A stretch of 25,809 nucleotides of DNA. Source: Fimenecus sp045631225. Its GTDB lineage: Bacteria; Bacillota; Clostridia; Oscillospirales; Acutalibacteraceae. The translations under genes and the position numbers were made by a program. The stretch is from assembly GCA_045631225.1 (NCBI GenBank), contig JAZQUG010000046.1, positions 1-25,809 of the forward strand, in the 5' to 3' direction. Shown piece after piece: positions 1 through 9,111 of this stretch. Within the stretch, counting starts at the first letter, position 1. Every line of letters begins with the position of its first letter. The notes beneath the pieces are model-generated. The model did not search any database. It was not told the DNA's origin and was given only the letters and a program-made list of their open reading frames with translations.

Positions 1-232
1 CTGTATAGCTTTTAGGTGCTTTGAAAACAAGGGCAACTACATTATCAATATTACCTGTTTTGTCATAAGCCTTACCATAAAGTGCAGAGTAACCAGGAAT
101 TTCGCAAAGTTTTTTACCATTGAATGAAGAAAAAACACTATCCGCAACGCTTATTGCATTTTCACCTGAAATTCTAACAATTCCTATTCCACCAGGGGCT
201 TTACCTGTTGAAATTGCCGCTACGGTACTCAA
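1..232 (-). CDS. mnmE: tRNA modification GTPase MnmE, N-terminal part (runs off the window)
   Basis: Only the first 77 codons lie in the window. They translate to an N-terminus reading MSTVAAISTGKAPGGIGIVR and continuing to VALVFKAPKSYT, which is the formyl-THF-binding N-terminal domain of MnmE. MnmE works with MnmG to put the (carboxymethyl)aminomethyl group on the wobble uridine of several tRNAs. The start is a TTG at 232..230 that overlaps the tadA stop (TTGA overlap), with an AGGTGA Shine-Dalgarno about 8 bases upstream inside tadA. I chose it because the MnmE homology begins exactly there. In most Firmicutes mnmE sits between jag and mnmG; here it lies at the far end of the gyrA-side gene series. 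The G domain is outside the window and cannot be judged. Confidence 0.93.
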   Translation of the reverse strand, partial: MSTVAAISTGKAPGGIGIVRISGENAISVADSVFSSFNGKKLCEIPGYSALYGKAYDKTGNIDNVVALVFKAPKSYT

Positions 233-696
233 TTTTCTTCACCTGCTTTCTTTTTTCGCAAATCCTTAAAGAAATCTGAAAGGATTTTTGCACATTCGTC
301 ACCCATAATTCCACCCTCATATAATGGTTTATGAGTAAAATTCATATCAAAAAGCTGTGCTGCCGAAATGACAGCACCATTTTTTTCGTCTTTTGCTCCG
401 AAATAAACATTTCTTATTCTTGAATTTATAATTGCACCTGCACACATTGGACAAGGCTCAAGTGTAACATATAAATCGCATTTCCATAGCCGCCAGCCAC
501 CAAGTTTTTGACAAGCGTTATTAATTGCTTCAATTTCTGCGTGATGCAAAGCATTTTTCACAACTTCTCTGCGATTTCTGCCAACACCCACAATTTCACC
601 GTCACAGACAACTATTGCTCCGACAGGTACTTCACCTTCCTCTGCAGATTTCTTTGCAAGAGAAAGGGCATATTTCATAAATTCAATCTTTTCCAT
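229..696 (-). CDS. tadA: tRNA-specific adenosine deaminase TadA
   Basis: TadA deaminates adenosine 34 of tRNA-Arg(ACG) to inosine in the cytoplasm. The 155-residue length is typical. The zinc site is complete: H52-A-E54, with the catalytic glutamate, and P-C82-P-M-C85-A-G-A. The VPVGAIVV strand near residues 23-30 is also typical. The start codon lies two bases past the stop of the upstream CPBP gene. I see no good Shine-Dalgarno there, so translation is probably coupled. The stop overlaps the TTG start of mnmE, so two tRNA-modification genes are joined in one transcript. Guanine deaminases share the fold, but the PCPMCAGA motif and length favour TadA. Confidence 0.93.
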   Translation of the reverse strand: MEKIEFMKYALSLAKKSAEEGEVPVGAIVVCDGEIVGVGRNRREVVKNALHHAEIEAINNACQKLGGWRLWKCDLYVTLEPCPMCAGAIINSRIRNVYFGAKDEKNGAVISAAQLFDMNFTHKPLYEGGIMGDECAKILSDFFKDLRKKKAGEEN

Positions 697-698
697 AA

Positions 699-1757
699 TT
701 AAAATTTAATATTACTAATAGTAATCAACACCAATAAAATGAGTGCAATAACTGCAGGACCATTTTTAAGTGTTGCAGTCACTTTTTCACCAACAGTTAA
801 TAAACTGCTACCCTTTGATAATGTTAACTTACACTTCATTTTTGTAAGCTTTACAATACCGACTATACCAACAACTGCAAAAACAGACAACATAATTGCT
901 GTAACAATTGTCGATGCATTTTCTCCGAAATTATCATTTACACTCAATACTATAACAGAATATAAATTGTTGACAAAATGAAGAACAATTGATGGCCACA
1001 AGCTTCCTGTTGTGACGGCAAGATAACCAAGAAGTAACCCACCGATAACTGTATATGGAATCTGCACCATATTTCCGTGCATTACAGCAAACAGCAAAGC
1101 AGAAGCAATAATTGCATATTTATCACCATATTTTCTCAATGGTTGCATTATAATTCCTCTGATAACTGTTTCTTCTATCAATGCAGGTACTACAGCTATG
1201 CCCAGAACAGCCAAAAACGTTTCTTTTCCGCCTTTAAGCACAATTTCACCAACACTTGAAGTAAATTCAAGACCTAAAATCTCCTGAAAAATTGCTGACA
1301 TATAATTTATCGCAATTGCACTTAGAATCATTACCGGCAAGAAAATCATAACAAGATATTTTGCAACATCTTTGTTATATGCTGTTCCAAATGGCAATTC
1401 TTCAGATATTTTTTCTTTTCTGAAAATAAGATGAATCATAAGGAACGGTAAACCTATCGCAAGAAATGTTACAATGATTTCAAATGCTAATGATGGAAGT
1501 GTTTCATTATATATCTTATTTATAGACGGAAATATCCACGATATTAAGACAATTGCAAATGACAATGCATATGAAATCAGCACATACATTATTACCGCAA
1601 AGAAACATCTGCTGCTGATTTTTTTTATTTTTTCTTTTTCTTGCTCTTTTTGAACAAATCTTAAGTATTGTTCATTATACATTTCTGCACCGGTTCCGTA
1701 AGGAGTTGATGCCCATCCGCCAAACTGACCATTTTGATTAAAACCATTATTCATCAT
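699..1757 (-). CDS. CPBP family intramembrane glutamic endopeptidase
   Basis: This is a multi-pass membrane protein of 352 residues. It carries the CPBP (Abi/Rce1-like) motifs: E195-E196-T-V-I-R200 in the first catalytic helix, H227 in FAVMHGN, and H260-F-V-N-N264 in the last. These are the residues that activate water for peptide-bond cleavage in the family. Hydrophobic segments lie near residues 52-75, 90-112, 133-155, 180-195, 215-270 and 280-305, with a last one at 335-350. The soluble first 50 residues are rich in G, N and Q and then charged. The gene begins with two ATGs; an AAAGGTG site is 4 bases from the first and 7 from the second, so the true start may be at 1754. It lies 9 bases after the LCP gene. 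The substrate is unknown. Confidence 0.85.
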   Translation of the reverse strand: MMNNGFNQNGQFGGWASTPYGTGAEMYNEQYLRFVQKEQEKEKIKKISSRCFFAVIMYVLISYALSFAIVLISWIFPSINKIYNETLPSLAFEIIVTFLAIGLPFLMIHLIFRKEKISEELPFGTAYNKDVAKYLVMIFLPVMILSAIAINYMSAIFQEILGLEFTSSVGEIVLKGGKETFLAVLGIAVVPALIEETVIRGIIMQPLRKYGDKYAIIASALLFAVMHGNMVQIPYTVIGGLLLGYLAVTTGSLWPSIVLHFVNNLYSVIVLSVNDNFGENASTIVTAIMLSVFAVVGIVGIVKLTKMKCKLTLSKGSSLLTVGEKVTATLKNGPAVIALILLVLITISNIKF

Positions 1758-1766
1758 TTAACACCT

Positions 1767-2942
1767 TTAGTCAGTTGTTTTTCTTGACACATAACCACCT
1801 AAGATAGTTATTGCTGTCTTTCTGTTTTCTTCTAAATTAATATTTGTTTTACCGTAAAGTTCAAGCTGAAGCTTTTGTGCACAAAGAGGATAGTCCACGA
1901 CCCAAATCCATGCTGTTGACCTTGAGTTATAACCGTATCTTGCATCCGGTGTAGGCATTGTCATCTGTGAAATAGCAAAGTTTGGCCATCCGTCAGTAAT
2001 TGCCTTTGCAGCATAAGATAAAATTGTTTTTCTACTTATATTAGTTCTTATATTTGCAAGAATAACATCAGAAACAGCATTAATTTCTGCAAGCGATGCT
2101 CCTTTACAACTCTCGATAAGAGCAGAGATAACTTGTCTTTGACGGGCAACTCGGCTTATATCACCATCTGCATCCGAATATCTTATTCGACTGAATTTTA
2201 ATGCTTGTTTACCATTAAGAAGCACCTGATTGCCACTTGGAAATCCGTCTGCTATAAAATTCGCAACATAAGCAGGAACATCAACCCTTACACCACCAAG
2301 TACATCAATAACATGTACAAATGAATCAAAGTCAACCATCACATATCCGTCAATTTTTATTTTAAAATTATTTTCTATTGTTTCAACAAGATATCCCGGA
2401 CCACCATTTGCACAAGCAGCATTTAACTTTGCATATCTGTCAAACTTATCCATATATGTATAACTATCACGCATAATGGATACAAGCTTAATAGTCTTAT
2501 TTATTGGGTTTATTGAAGCAATCATCATTACGTCAGTATTACCTTTTTCGGTAACATTTGACCTGCCCGGCTCTATTGATGAAGCGTCGCTACCGATAAG
2601 GAGAATGTTAAGAATATCCTTATCAGTCATTTTTTCTCCACCGTTAGTTGCCCAGTTTTTCAGAATTTCCTTAAAATCTCTTCCTGTTGCATCATCTATT
2701 TCACCAAAGTCAAAGCTTTCTTCTTCTGCTTCAACAAATTCCTGGTTAGGATTAATTGTTGTGCTTTCATCATCAATATTAATCAAGCTGAATTTGTATC
2801 CGACAAATCCTGCAACACCAATTACCATTACCAGAAAAATAATGAAAAATGGAAGTAAAATTATTAAGAATTTTTTCTTTTTTTTCTTTTCAGGAACTTC
2901 TTCAACGTTTTCTTCTGTTATGATTTTGCTATCATTGTTCAT
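1767..2942 (-). CDS. LCP (LytR-CpsA-Psr) family cell-wall glycopolymer ligase
   Basis: LCP enzymes transfer undecaprenyl-linked glycopolymers such as teichoic acids or capsule onto peptidoglycan at the outer face of the membrane. The protein has a short acidic cytoplasmic start, a KKKKKK stretch, one membrane helix (about residues 27-50), a linker and then the LCP domain. Family landmarks are ILLIGSD, the TDVMMIASINP strand, SIMRDSY, KLNAAC..GG and the arginine-rich SRIRYSDADGDISRVARQRQ. I chose the ATG at 2942 because AAAGGAAAG lies 6-7 bases upstream. A TTG/GTG pair at 2963-2958 would add seven residues. It follows gyrA by 30 bases and is probably co-transcribed. The polymer it attaches cannot be told from sequence. 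Confidence 0.9.
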   Translation of the reverse strand: MNNDSKIITEENVEEVPEKKKKKKFLIILLPFFIIFLVMVIGVAGFVGYKFSLINIDDESTTINPNQEFVEAEEESFDFGEIDDATGRDFKEILKNWATNGGEKMTDKDILNILLIGSDASSIEPGRSNVTEKGNTDVMMIASINPINKTIKLVSIMRDSYTYMDKFDRYAKLNAACANGGPGYLVETIENNFKIKIDGYVMVDFDSFVHVIDVLGGVRVDVPAYVANFIADGFPSGNQVLLNGKQALKFSRIRYSDADGDISRVARQRQVISALIESCKGASLAEINAVSDVILANIRTNISRKTILSYAAKAITDGWPNFAISQMTMPTPDARYGYNSRSTAWIWVVDYPLCAQKLQLELYGKTNINLEENRKTAITILGGYVSRKTTD

Positions 2943-2972
2943 ACATATCTTTCCTTTCACCAAGGGAAATAA

Positions 2973-5504
2973 TTATTCTTCAGCACCTTCATTATTTTCA
3001 ACTGATTCCACATTTTCAGTTTCTTCAGCTTCTTCCTCATGCTCTGCAAGAGAAATAGTAACTACCTTTTCTCCTTCTTTAGTCTTCATAAGAATAACGC
3101 CCTTTGACGGTCTGTTACATTCACGAACCTGTTCTGCAGGAAGACGAATAATAACACCATCAGATGAAATCATAATAATATCCTGAGATTCATCTACCAT
3201 TTCAATAGCACAAACCTCACCATACTGTTCAGTATGATAGTTAGTAAGACCTTTACCACCACGGTTCTGAACACGGTAGTTTGAAACATCACTTCTTCTG
3301 CCATAACCCTTTTCACTGATTGTAAGAACCTTACCTTCGTCACCGAAAATAACCATACCTACAACTTCATCGTTATCACCAAGAGTAATAGCACGAACAC
3401 CTCGAGCAGTTCTACCAATTGCACGAGCATCATTTTCTTTAAAGCAAATGCTCATACCCTTACGAGTAGCAACCATAAGATTCTGTTCACCATCAGTAAG
3501 CTTAACCCAACGGAGTTCATCACCCTCATCAAGATTGATTGCAATAATACCACTCTTACGGATGTTTTTATATGCATCAAGTTCAGTTCTCTTGATAACA
3601 CCATTCTTTGTAGCCATACAAAGGAAGTATTTATCCTCACCAAAATCAGGAACACGAAGCATTGCAGTAACCTTTTCATCAGCTGTAATAGGAAGAATAT
3701 TAACAATATTCATACCCTTACCGGTTCTACTACCTTCAGGAATTTCATAACCTTTAAGTCGATACATTTTACCTGCTGATGTGAAGAAAAGAATATAATC
3801 GTGAGATGAACAGATAAACATGCTTTCTGCATAGTCCTCTTCACGACGACTCATACCCTTGATACCCTTACCGCCACGACGCTGTACCTGATAAGTTTCA
3901 ACAGGCTGACGCTTGATGTACCCCATCTTTGTAAGAGTAAATACGCAATCTTCTTCTGCAATAAGGTCTTCAATATCAACCTCACCAAGAACACTTGAGA
4001 TTTCCGTTCTTCTGTCATCACCGAATTTTTTACCAATTACAGTTAATTCCTCTTTAAGTATTTCCTTAACCTTTATTTCTGAACCAAGAATTTCAAGATA
4101 TTCTGCAATCTTAATTCTTAACTCATCACGCTCTGCAATGATTTTCTGAATTTCAAGACCGGCAAGCTGACCAAGACGGAATGCAACGATAGCAGATGCC
4201 TGTGGGTCATCAAAATCGAATTTTTCCATAATAGCAACTTTTGCTTCTGCCTGTCCACCCTTACAACCACGAATTGTTGCGATGATTTCATCAACAATGT
4301 CAATAGCACGAGCTAAACCTTCAAGAATATGCTCTCTTGCCTGTGCTTTATTAAGGTCATACTGTGTTCTTCTTGTGATAATCTCACACTGGAATTTAAT
4401 ATATTCCTCAATAATCTGCTTAAGAGTAAGAATCTTTGGCTCACCATTTACAAGGGCAAGCTGAATAATACCATAAGAAATCTGAAGCTGAGTCATCTGA
4501 TAAAGCTGATTGAGGATAACCTGAGGGTTTGCATCTCGCTTAAGGTCAATAACTATTCTCATACCGCCACCACGTTTTGATGAATAGTCATTGATATCAG
4601 AAAGACCTTCAATTCTCTTATCCTTATGTAAATCAGCAATTGATTCAATAAGACGAGCTTTATTAACCTGATAAGGAAGTTCTGTAATTATAATCTGGAA
4701 TCTTCCGTTTTTCTCGTTTTCAACAATTTCTGCACGGCCACGAAGTGCAATTTTGCCACGACCGGTAGCATATGCAGCACGGATACCTGATTTACCCATA
4801 ATAATACCACTTGTTGGAAAATCAGGTCCTTTGATGTGTTCCATAATATCATCAAGTTCTGCTTCCGGATTGTCAATTACACAACAGATACCGTCAATCA
4901 ATTCACCAAGGTTATGTGGTGGAATGTTAGTAGCCATACCAACAGCAATACCTGTTGAACCGTTTGCAAGAAGATTTGGATATCTTGATGGCAAAACTGT
5001 AGGTTCTTTAAGACGGTCATCGTAGTTAGTTGTAAAATCAACTGTATCTTTATCAATATTTGTAAGCATTTCAAGAGCGATTTTACTCATTCTTGATTCT
5101 GTATAACGATATGCAGCAGGTGGGTCACCGTCAACTGAACCGAAGTTACCGTGACCGTCAACAAGAACATATCTCATTGAGAAATCCTGAGCAAGACGAA
5201 CCATTGCATCGTAAACAGATGCGTCACCGTGTGGATGGTATCTACCAAGCACTGAACCGACTGTATCGGCACACTTACGGTGTGGCTTGTCAGGATAAAG
5301 TGAATTTTCATACATTGTATAAAGAATTCTTCTGTGAACAGGTTTAAGTCCATCTCGTACATCAGGGAGAGCACGGGATGTGATAACTGACATTGAGTAG
5401 TCAAGGAAAGATTTTCTCATTTCCTTATTAATCTCAACATTTATAATATTCTGTTCTTCAAGTGGAACATATCCACCAAGATTAGGATTGTTGGCTTTAC
5501 TCAT
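2973..5504 (-). CDS. gyrA: DNA gyrase subunit A
   Basis: GyrA cuts and reseals DNA in the gyrase A2B2 complex, which adds negative supercoils. The 843-residue protein has the breakage-reunion domain, with catalytic Y134 in AAYRYTE, a coiled-coil region and the C-terminal beta-pinwheel. The GyrA-box is QRRGGKG, which separates it from ParC; a weaker repeat, QNRGGKG, follows. The tail is acidic (EHEEEAEETENVESVENNEG), as in many gyrases. The start has an AGAGGT site. The gene is 31 bases behind gyrB. In the quinolone-determining region the residue equivalent to E. coli Ser83 is A95 (PHGDASVYD), while the Asp87 equivalent, D99, is kept. Confidence 0.98.
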   Translation of the reverse strand: MSKANNPNLGGYVPLEEQNIINVEINKEMRKSFLDYSMSVITSRALPDVRDGLKPVHRRILYTMYENSLYPDKPHRKCADTVGSVLGRYHPHGDASVYDAMVRLAQDFSMRYVLVDGHGNFGSVDGDPPAAYRYTESRMSKIALEMLTNIDKDTVDFTTNYDDRLKEPTVLPSRYPNLLANGSTGIAVGMATNIPPHNLGELIDGICCVIDNPEAELDDIMEHIKGPDFPTSGIIMGKSGIRAAYATGRGKIALRGRAEIVENEKNGRFQIIITELPYQVNKARLIESIADLHKDKRIEGLSDINDYSSKRGGGMRIVIDLKRDANPQVILNQLYQMTQLQISYGIIQLALVNGEPKILTLKQIIEEYIKFQCEIITRRTQYDLNKAQAREHILEGLARAIDIVDEIIATIRGCKGGQAEAKVAIMEKFDFDDPQASAIVAFRLGQLAGLEIQKIIAERDELRIKIAEYLEILGSEIKVKEILKEELTVIGKKFGDDRRTEISSVLGEVDIEDLIAEEDCVFTLTKMGYIKRQPVETYQVQRRGGKGIKGMSRREEDYAESMFICSSHDYILFFTSAGKMYRLKGYEIPEGSRTGKGMNIVNILPITADEKVTAMLRVPDFGEDKYFLCMATKNGVIKRTELDAYKNIRKSGIIAINLDEGDELRWVKLTDGEQNLMVATRKGMSICFKENDARAIGRTARGVRAITLGDNDEVVGMVIFGDEGKVLTISEKGYGRRSDVSNYRVQNRGGKGLTNYHTEQYGEVCAIEMVDESQDIIMISSDGVIIRLPAEQVRECNRPSKGVILMKTKEGEKVVTISLAEHEEEAEETENVESVENNEGAEE

Positions 5505-5535
5505 TTTATTACCTCTATTTTTCTAACTCTATAAC

Positions 5536-7497
5536 TTAAATGTCAAGATTCTGTACATACTTAGCATTTTTCTCAATAAATTCTCTACGTGGCTCAACCT
5601 TATCACCCATAAGAATTGAGAATGTTTCGTCTGCTTCCATAGCATCTTCAAGTGTTACACGAAGCATTGTTCGAGTAGCAGGGTCCATTGTTGTTTCCCA
5701 TAACTGTTCGGGGTCCATTTCACCAAGACCCTTATATCTCTGAATATCACAATTCTGACCCATTTCCTCTATAAATGCATCTCTCTGTTCATCAGAGAAA
5801 GCATATTCATGGCGTTTACCTTTACTAACCTTGAAAAGTGGTGGTTGAGCAATGTAAATGTATCCTTCAGTAATCAAATCCTTCATATATCTGAAGAAGA
5901 ATGTAAGAAGAAGTGTTCTGATATGCTGACCGTCAACGTCGGCATCGGCCATAATAACAATTTTATGATAACGAAGCTTTTCAATATTGAATTCTTCACC
6001 GATACCTGTACCGAGAGCAGTAACAACAGGTGTTAATTTATCATTACCGATAACCTTGTCAATTCTTGCTTTTTCAACGTTAAGCATTTTACCCCAAAGA
6101 GGAAGAATTGCCTGAATTCTGTTATCTCTGCCTTCCTTAGCAGAACCGCCCGCAGAGTCACCTTCGACGATAAATATTTCAGTATTTTCAGGATTTTTAT
6201 CTATACAGTCAGCAAGCTTACCCGGAAGTGAATTTCCTTCAAGTGCTGATTTTCTTCTTGCACTATCTCTTGCTTTTCTTGCAGCTTCACGAGCACGAGA
6301 TGCATCAAGTGCTTTATTGAAAATTGCCTTCGCAGCCTGTGGATTTTCTTCAAAATATGTCATAAGCTTTTCATACATCATTTTTGACACAATTGTCTGC
6401 ATTTCTGTATTACCGAGCTTACCTTTTGTCTGTCCTTCAAATTCTGCTTCTGTAAGTTTTACGCTTATAACTGCTGTAAGACCTTCACGAACATCATCAC
6501 CTGAAAGATTTTTGTCATTATCTTTAAGTAACTTGAATTTTCTGCCGTATTCATTAAATACTCTTGTAAGAGCTGTTTTGAAACCATTTTCATGAGTACC
6601 ACCATCAATTGTACGAACACCGTTAGCAAAACTCAAAATAATTTCATTATATCCATCGTTATATGAAATTGAAACTTCTGCACTTCTGTCACCGTTTACA
6701 GTTGTGAAATGCATAATATCTTCAACAACAGGTGTAAGTCCGCGGCTTGTGTTGATATATTCAACGAAAGACTTAATACCACCTTCATAACAGAAATTTT
6801 CTTCAACAATATTTTCAGGGTCACGCTTATCAGTAAGAGTGATTGAAAGACCCGCATTCAAAAATGCCTGTTCACGGAGTCTTCTTTGTAAAACTTCATA
6901 TTCATAAACAGTTGTTTCTGTAAAAATTTCAGGGTCAGCCTTAAATTTAATAAATGTACCTGTTTCTTCTGTATCACCAATAACTTTAAGGTCTGTTACA
7001 ATATTACCACGTTCAAATCTTTGATGATGAATATGTCCGTTCTGACTTACTTCTACTTCAAACCATTCTGAAAGAGCATTTACAACTGATGAACCAACAC
7101 CATGCAAACCGCCTGATACCTTATATCCGCTACCACCGAATTTACCACCTGCATGAAGAACTGTAAGAACAACAGTAACAGCAGGAAGTCCTTGCTGTTC
7201 GTTGATACCAACAGGAATACCACGACCATTATCACGAACTGTAATAATATCGCCAGGTAAAATTTCTACTTCAATATGTGTACAATATCCTGCAAGTGCT
7301 TCGTCAATAGAGTTATCTACAATTTCATAAACCAAGTGATGAAGTCCTTTTGGTCCTGTTGAACCAATATACATACCGGGACGCTTTCTTACTGCTTCAA
7401 GTCCTTCAAGAACCTGAATGGCAGAAGCATCATAAGTTTCGGTTACAACCGTATCCATAACCTCTTCTTCAATTTGATTTTTAATCTGCTCGCTCAT
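5536..7497 (-). CDS. gyrB: DNA gyrase subunit B
   Basis: GyrB supplies the ATPase and the TOPRIM metal site of gyrase. The GHKL ATP-binding motifs are in order: VDNSIDEALAG, VRDNGRGIPVG, and LHAGGKFGGSGYKVSGGLHG. The transducer domain follows, then the TOPRIM motifs EGDSAGG, PLWGKMLNVEKAR and MADADVDGQHIR, and the short C-terminal IQRYKGLGEM segment. The length of 653 residues is typical of the Firmicutes form, without the E. coli insertion. A strong GGAGG lies 7 bases before the ATG. It sits between remB and gyrA as in Bacillus subtilis. Gyrase rather than topoisomerase IV is supported by this position and by the adjacent GyrA with a GyrA-box. Confidence 0.98.
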   Translation of the reverse strand: MSEQIKNQIEEEVMDTVVTETYDASAIQVLEGLEAVRKRPGMYIGSTGPKGLHHLVYEIVDNSIDEALAGYCTHIEVEILPGDIITVRDNGRGIPVGINEQQGLPAVTVVLTVLHAGGKFGGSGYKVSGGLHGVGSSVVNALSEWFEVEVSQNGHIHHQRFERGNIVTDLKVIGDTEETGTFIKFKADPEIFTETTVYEYEVLQRRLREQAFLNAGLSITLTDKRDPENIVEENFCYEGGIKSFVEYINTSRGLTPVVEDIMHFTTVNGDRSAEVSISYNDGYNEIILSFANGVRTIDGGTHENGFKTALTRVFNEYGRKFKLLKDNDKNLSGDDVREGLTAVISVKLTEAEFEGQTKGKLGNTEMQTIVSKMMYEKLMTYFEENPQAAKAIFNKALDASRAREAARKARDSARRKSALEGNSLPGKLADCIDKNPENTEIFIVEGDSAGGSAKEGRDNRIQAILPLWGKMLNVEKARIDKVIGNDKLTPVVTALGTGIGEEFNIEKLRYHKIVIMADADVDGQHIRTLLLTFFFRYMKDLITEGYIYIAQPPLFKVSKGKRHEYAFSDEQRDAFIEEMGQNCDIQRYKGLGEMDPEQLWETTMDPATRTMLRVTLEDAMEADETFSILMGDKVEPRREFIEKNAKYVQNLDI

Positions 7498-7525
7498 TTT
7501 TTTCCTCCGTCAATTAATTGACTTT

Positions 7526-7774
7526 TCATTTTATTCTTTTAAATATTGTTGATGTATTAAGTGGTGATATATAAATTTCCTTTTTATCATCTTTTGTTGT
7601 AACAATAAATGATTTTGGCAATTCCTCAATTGAAATTGTTATACATTCACCTTTTTTCGCTGAATTATTTATATATTCTCTTGTGGATTTAGAAACAGTT
7701 GTATTATCAAGGTCAAAAATACCTAAAATATCATTATCTTTTATCAAAAGCTCTGTTCCGATGTTAATATACAT
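7526..7774 (-). CDS. remB: RemB-type (YaaB, DUF370) regulator
   Basis: This 82-residue protein starts MYINIGTELLIKDNDILGIF and ends with YISPLNTSTIFKRIK. That matches the YaaB/RemB family, which in B. subtilis lies at the same place between recF and gyrB. RemA/RemB affect extracellular-matrix gene expression in B. subtilis; whether this protein does so here is unknown. Its ATG shares one base with the recF stop (TAATG), so translation is coupled to recF. A 28-base gap separates it from gyrB. The identification rests on the N-terminal MYINIG and the SPL..ST motif plus synteny. Confidence 0.85.
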   Translation of the reverse strand: MYINIGTELLIKDNDILGIFDLDNTTVSKSTREYINNSAKKGECITISIEELPKSFIVTTKDDKKEIYISPLNTSTIFKRIK

Positions 7775-8868
7775 TAATCCACCGCTTTTCCTTTTTCAAT
7801 TTTTATTACTTTTCCTGCACAAAGTTTAGATATTGTTTCTTTTTCGCAACAAGTAATAAAAACCTGTTTTCCTGTCATTTTATTCAATATGTAATTTTGT
7901 CGTGTACTATCAAGCTCACTCATTACATCATCAAGCAAAATTATCGGATGTTCACCTTTTAAATCTTTTATTATTTCTGCTTCACCCAGTTTTAACGCCA
8001 GAGATGCACTTCTTTGTTGTCCTTGTGAACCGAATTTTCTTGCAGAAATTCCATTTATCAAAATTTCAATATCATCACGATGAGGACCACTTGTTGTATT
8101 TTTTAAATATAAATCATTAGGTCGATTTTTTTTCATCGTTTCATAATATTTTTCTGCTATACTGTTTTTTTCTTCACTTTCATATCTTACATTACTTAAA
8201 TATTTTATTGAAAGTTCTTCTTTTTCACCTGAAATACCTCTGTATATTTCAGTTGCCTTTTTTTGAAGTCTTTTTATATATTCAATTCTGTCTGATATTA
8301 TATCTGCACCTGCAAGTGCTATTTTTTCATCCCATATATCAAGAGTATCAAGAAGTGACGGATTTTCATTTGCATTCTTTAATAGTGCATTTTTTTGCTG
8401 TATAAGATGATTAAAATACATAAGCTTTTTTGCATACATATTATCAATCTGACTTATAGCAGTATCTATAAACTTTCTTCTGTTTAACGGTCCGTCTTTT
8501 ATAAGTGATAAATGCACAGGAGAAAATACAACACTATAATATTTTCCTATAAGTTCTCGTGGTGAAGAAAGACTTATTCCATTAAGAGTTGCAGTTCTTT
8601 TCTTTTCAATACAAACAGAAGCTTTATTATCTCTTACTTCTGTTTCATATTCTATTTCAATTCTTGAATTTTCTTCATTAAACTGAACTAATTCACTGTC
8701 TTTTGCATTTCTGAAACTTTTACATCCTGTAAAAAGCCAGATTGCCTCTAATAAATTAGTCTTTCCCTGTCCGTTTTGACCATATATTACATTTATCTCA
8801 TTATGAGGTTTAATTTCCATAAATTCAATATTACGAAAATTTTCAATTTTAACTTTTTTTATATACAT
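7774..8868 (-). CDS. recF: DNA replication/repair protein RecF
   Basis: RecF is an SMC-like ATPase that helps load RecA at single-strand gaps. The ATP site is complete: Walker A at residues 30-37 (GQNGQGKT), an ABC-type signature near FGSQGQQRSASLALKLGE, and Walker B ILLDDVMSELD. The start used here is the ATG at 8868, which shares a base with the yaaA stop (TGATG) and has GAGG about 8 bases upstream. A TTG one codon earlier (8871) is possible but poorer. The gene is embedded in the dnaN-yaaA-recF-remB-gyrB series typical of Firmicutes origins. Confidence 0.97.
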   Translation of the reverse strand: MYIKKVKIENFRNIEFMEIKPHNEINVIYGQNGQGKTNLLEAIWLFTGCKSFRNAKDSELVQFNEENSRIEIEYETEVRDNKASVCIEKKRTATLNGISLSSPRELIGKYYSVVFSPVHLSLIKDGPLNRRKFIDTAISQIDNMYAKKLMYFNHLIQQKNALLKNANENPSLLDTLDIWDEKIALAGADIISDRIEYIKRLQKKATEIYRGISGEKEELSIKYLSNVRYESEEKNSIAEKYYETMKKNRPNDLYLKNTTSGPHRDDIEILINGISARKFGSQGQQRSASLALKLGEAEIIKDLKGEHPIILLDDVMSELDSTRQNYILNKMTGKQVFITCCEKETISKLCAGKVIKIEKGKAVD

Positions 8869-9110
8869 CAAATAACCTCATATATAATACTGTCAAATTC
8901 TACACTATCACCCTGACGTATTTTTTTACCACGTGCAGTGCAGATTTCACCATTTACCTTAACTTCACTTTCCTGAATAACAATTTTAGCATGTCCACCG
9001 GTCATAACTGCATTACATAACTTTAAAAGTGAATCAAGTCTTATAAAATCACTGTCAATTTTTACTTGACGATGTTCTTTTTTCTTAATATGAGCAGAAA
9101 TTTTTTTCAT
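8868..9110 (-). CDS. yaaA: S4-domain RNA-binding protein YaaA
   Basis: This is a small basic protein of 80 residues consisting of one S4 RNA-binding fold. It has the family features IRLDSLLKL, a conserved GGHAKIVI and VKVNGEICTARGKKIRQGD. It lies between dnaN and recF, which is the standard place for YaaA (also called RlbA). The cellular role is not well defined; a link to ribosome assembly has been suggested. The start ATG is one base after the dnaN stop, and its Shine-Dalgarno (AAGGAT) is inside the last codons of dnaN. The stop overlaps the recF start. Confidence 0.92.
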   Translation of the reverse strand: MKKISAHIKKKEHRQVKIDSDFIRLDSLLKLCNAVMTGGHAKIVIQESEVKVNGEICTARGKKIRQGDSVEFDSIIYEVI

Positions 9111-9111
9111 A

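Noticed and set aside
2476..3186. 236-codon plus-strand reading frame opposite the LCP gene and gyrA
   Set aside because: It is S/I/F-rich low-complexity translation of the antisense strand across two clear genes, with no ribosome site or family likeness.
4714..4726. TTTTCAACA inside gyrA (and its complement in yidC) as origin repeats
   Set aside because: They are isolated and within codons; the motif is AT-rich enough to appear by chance.
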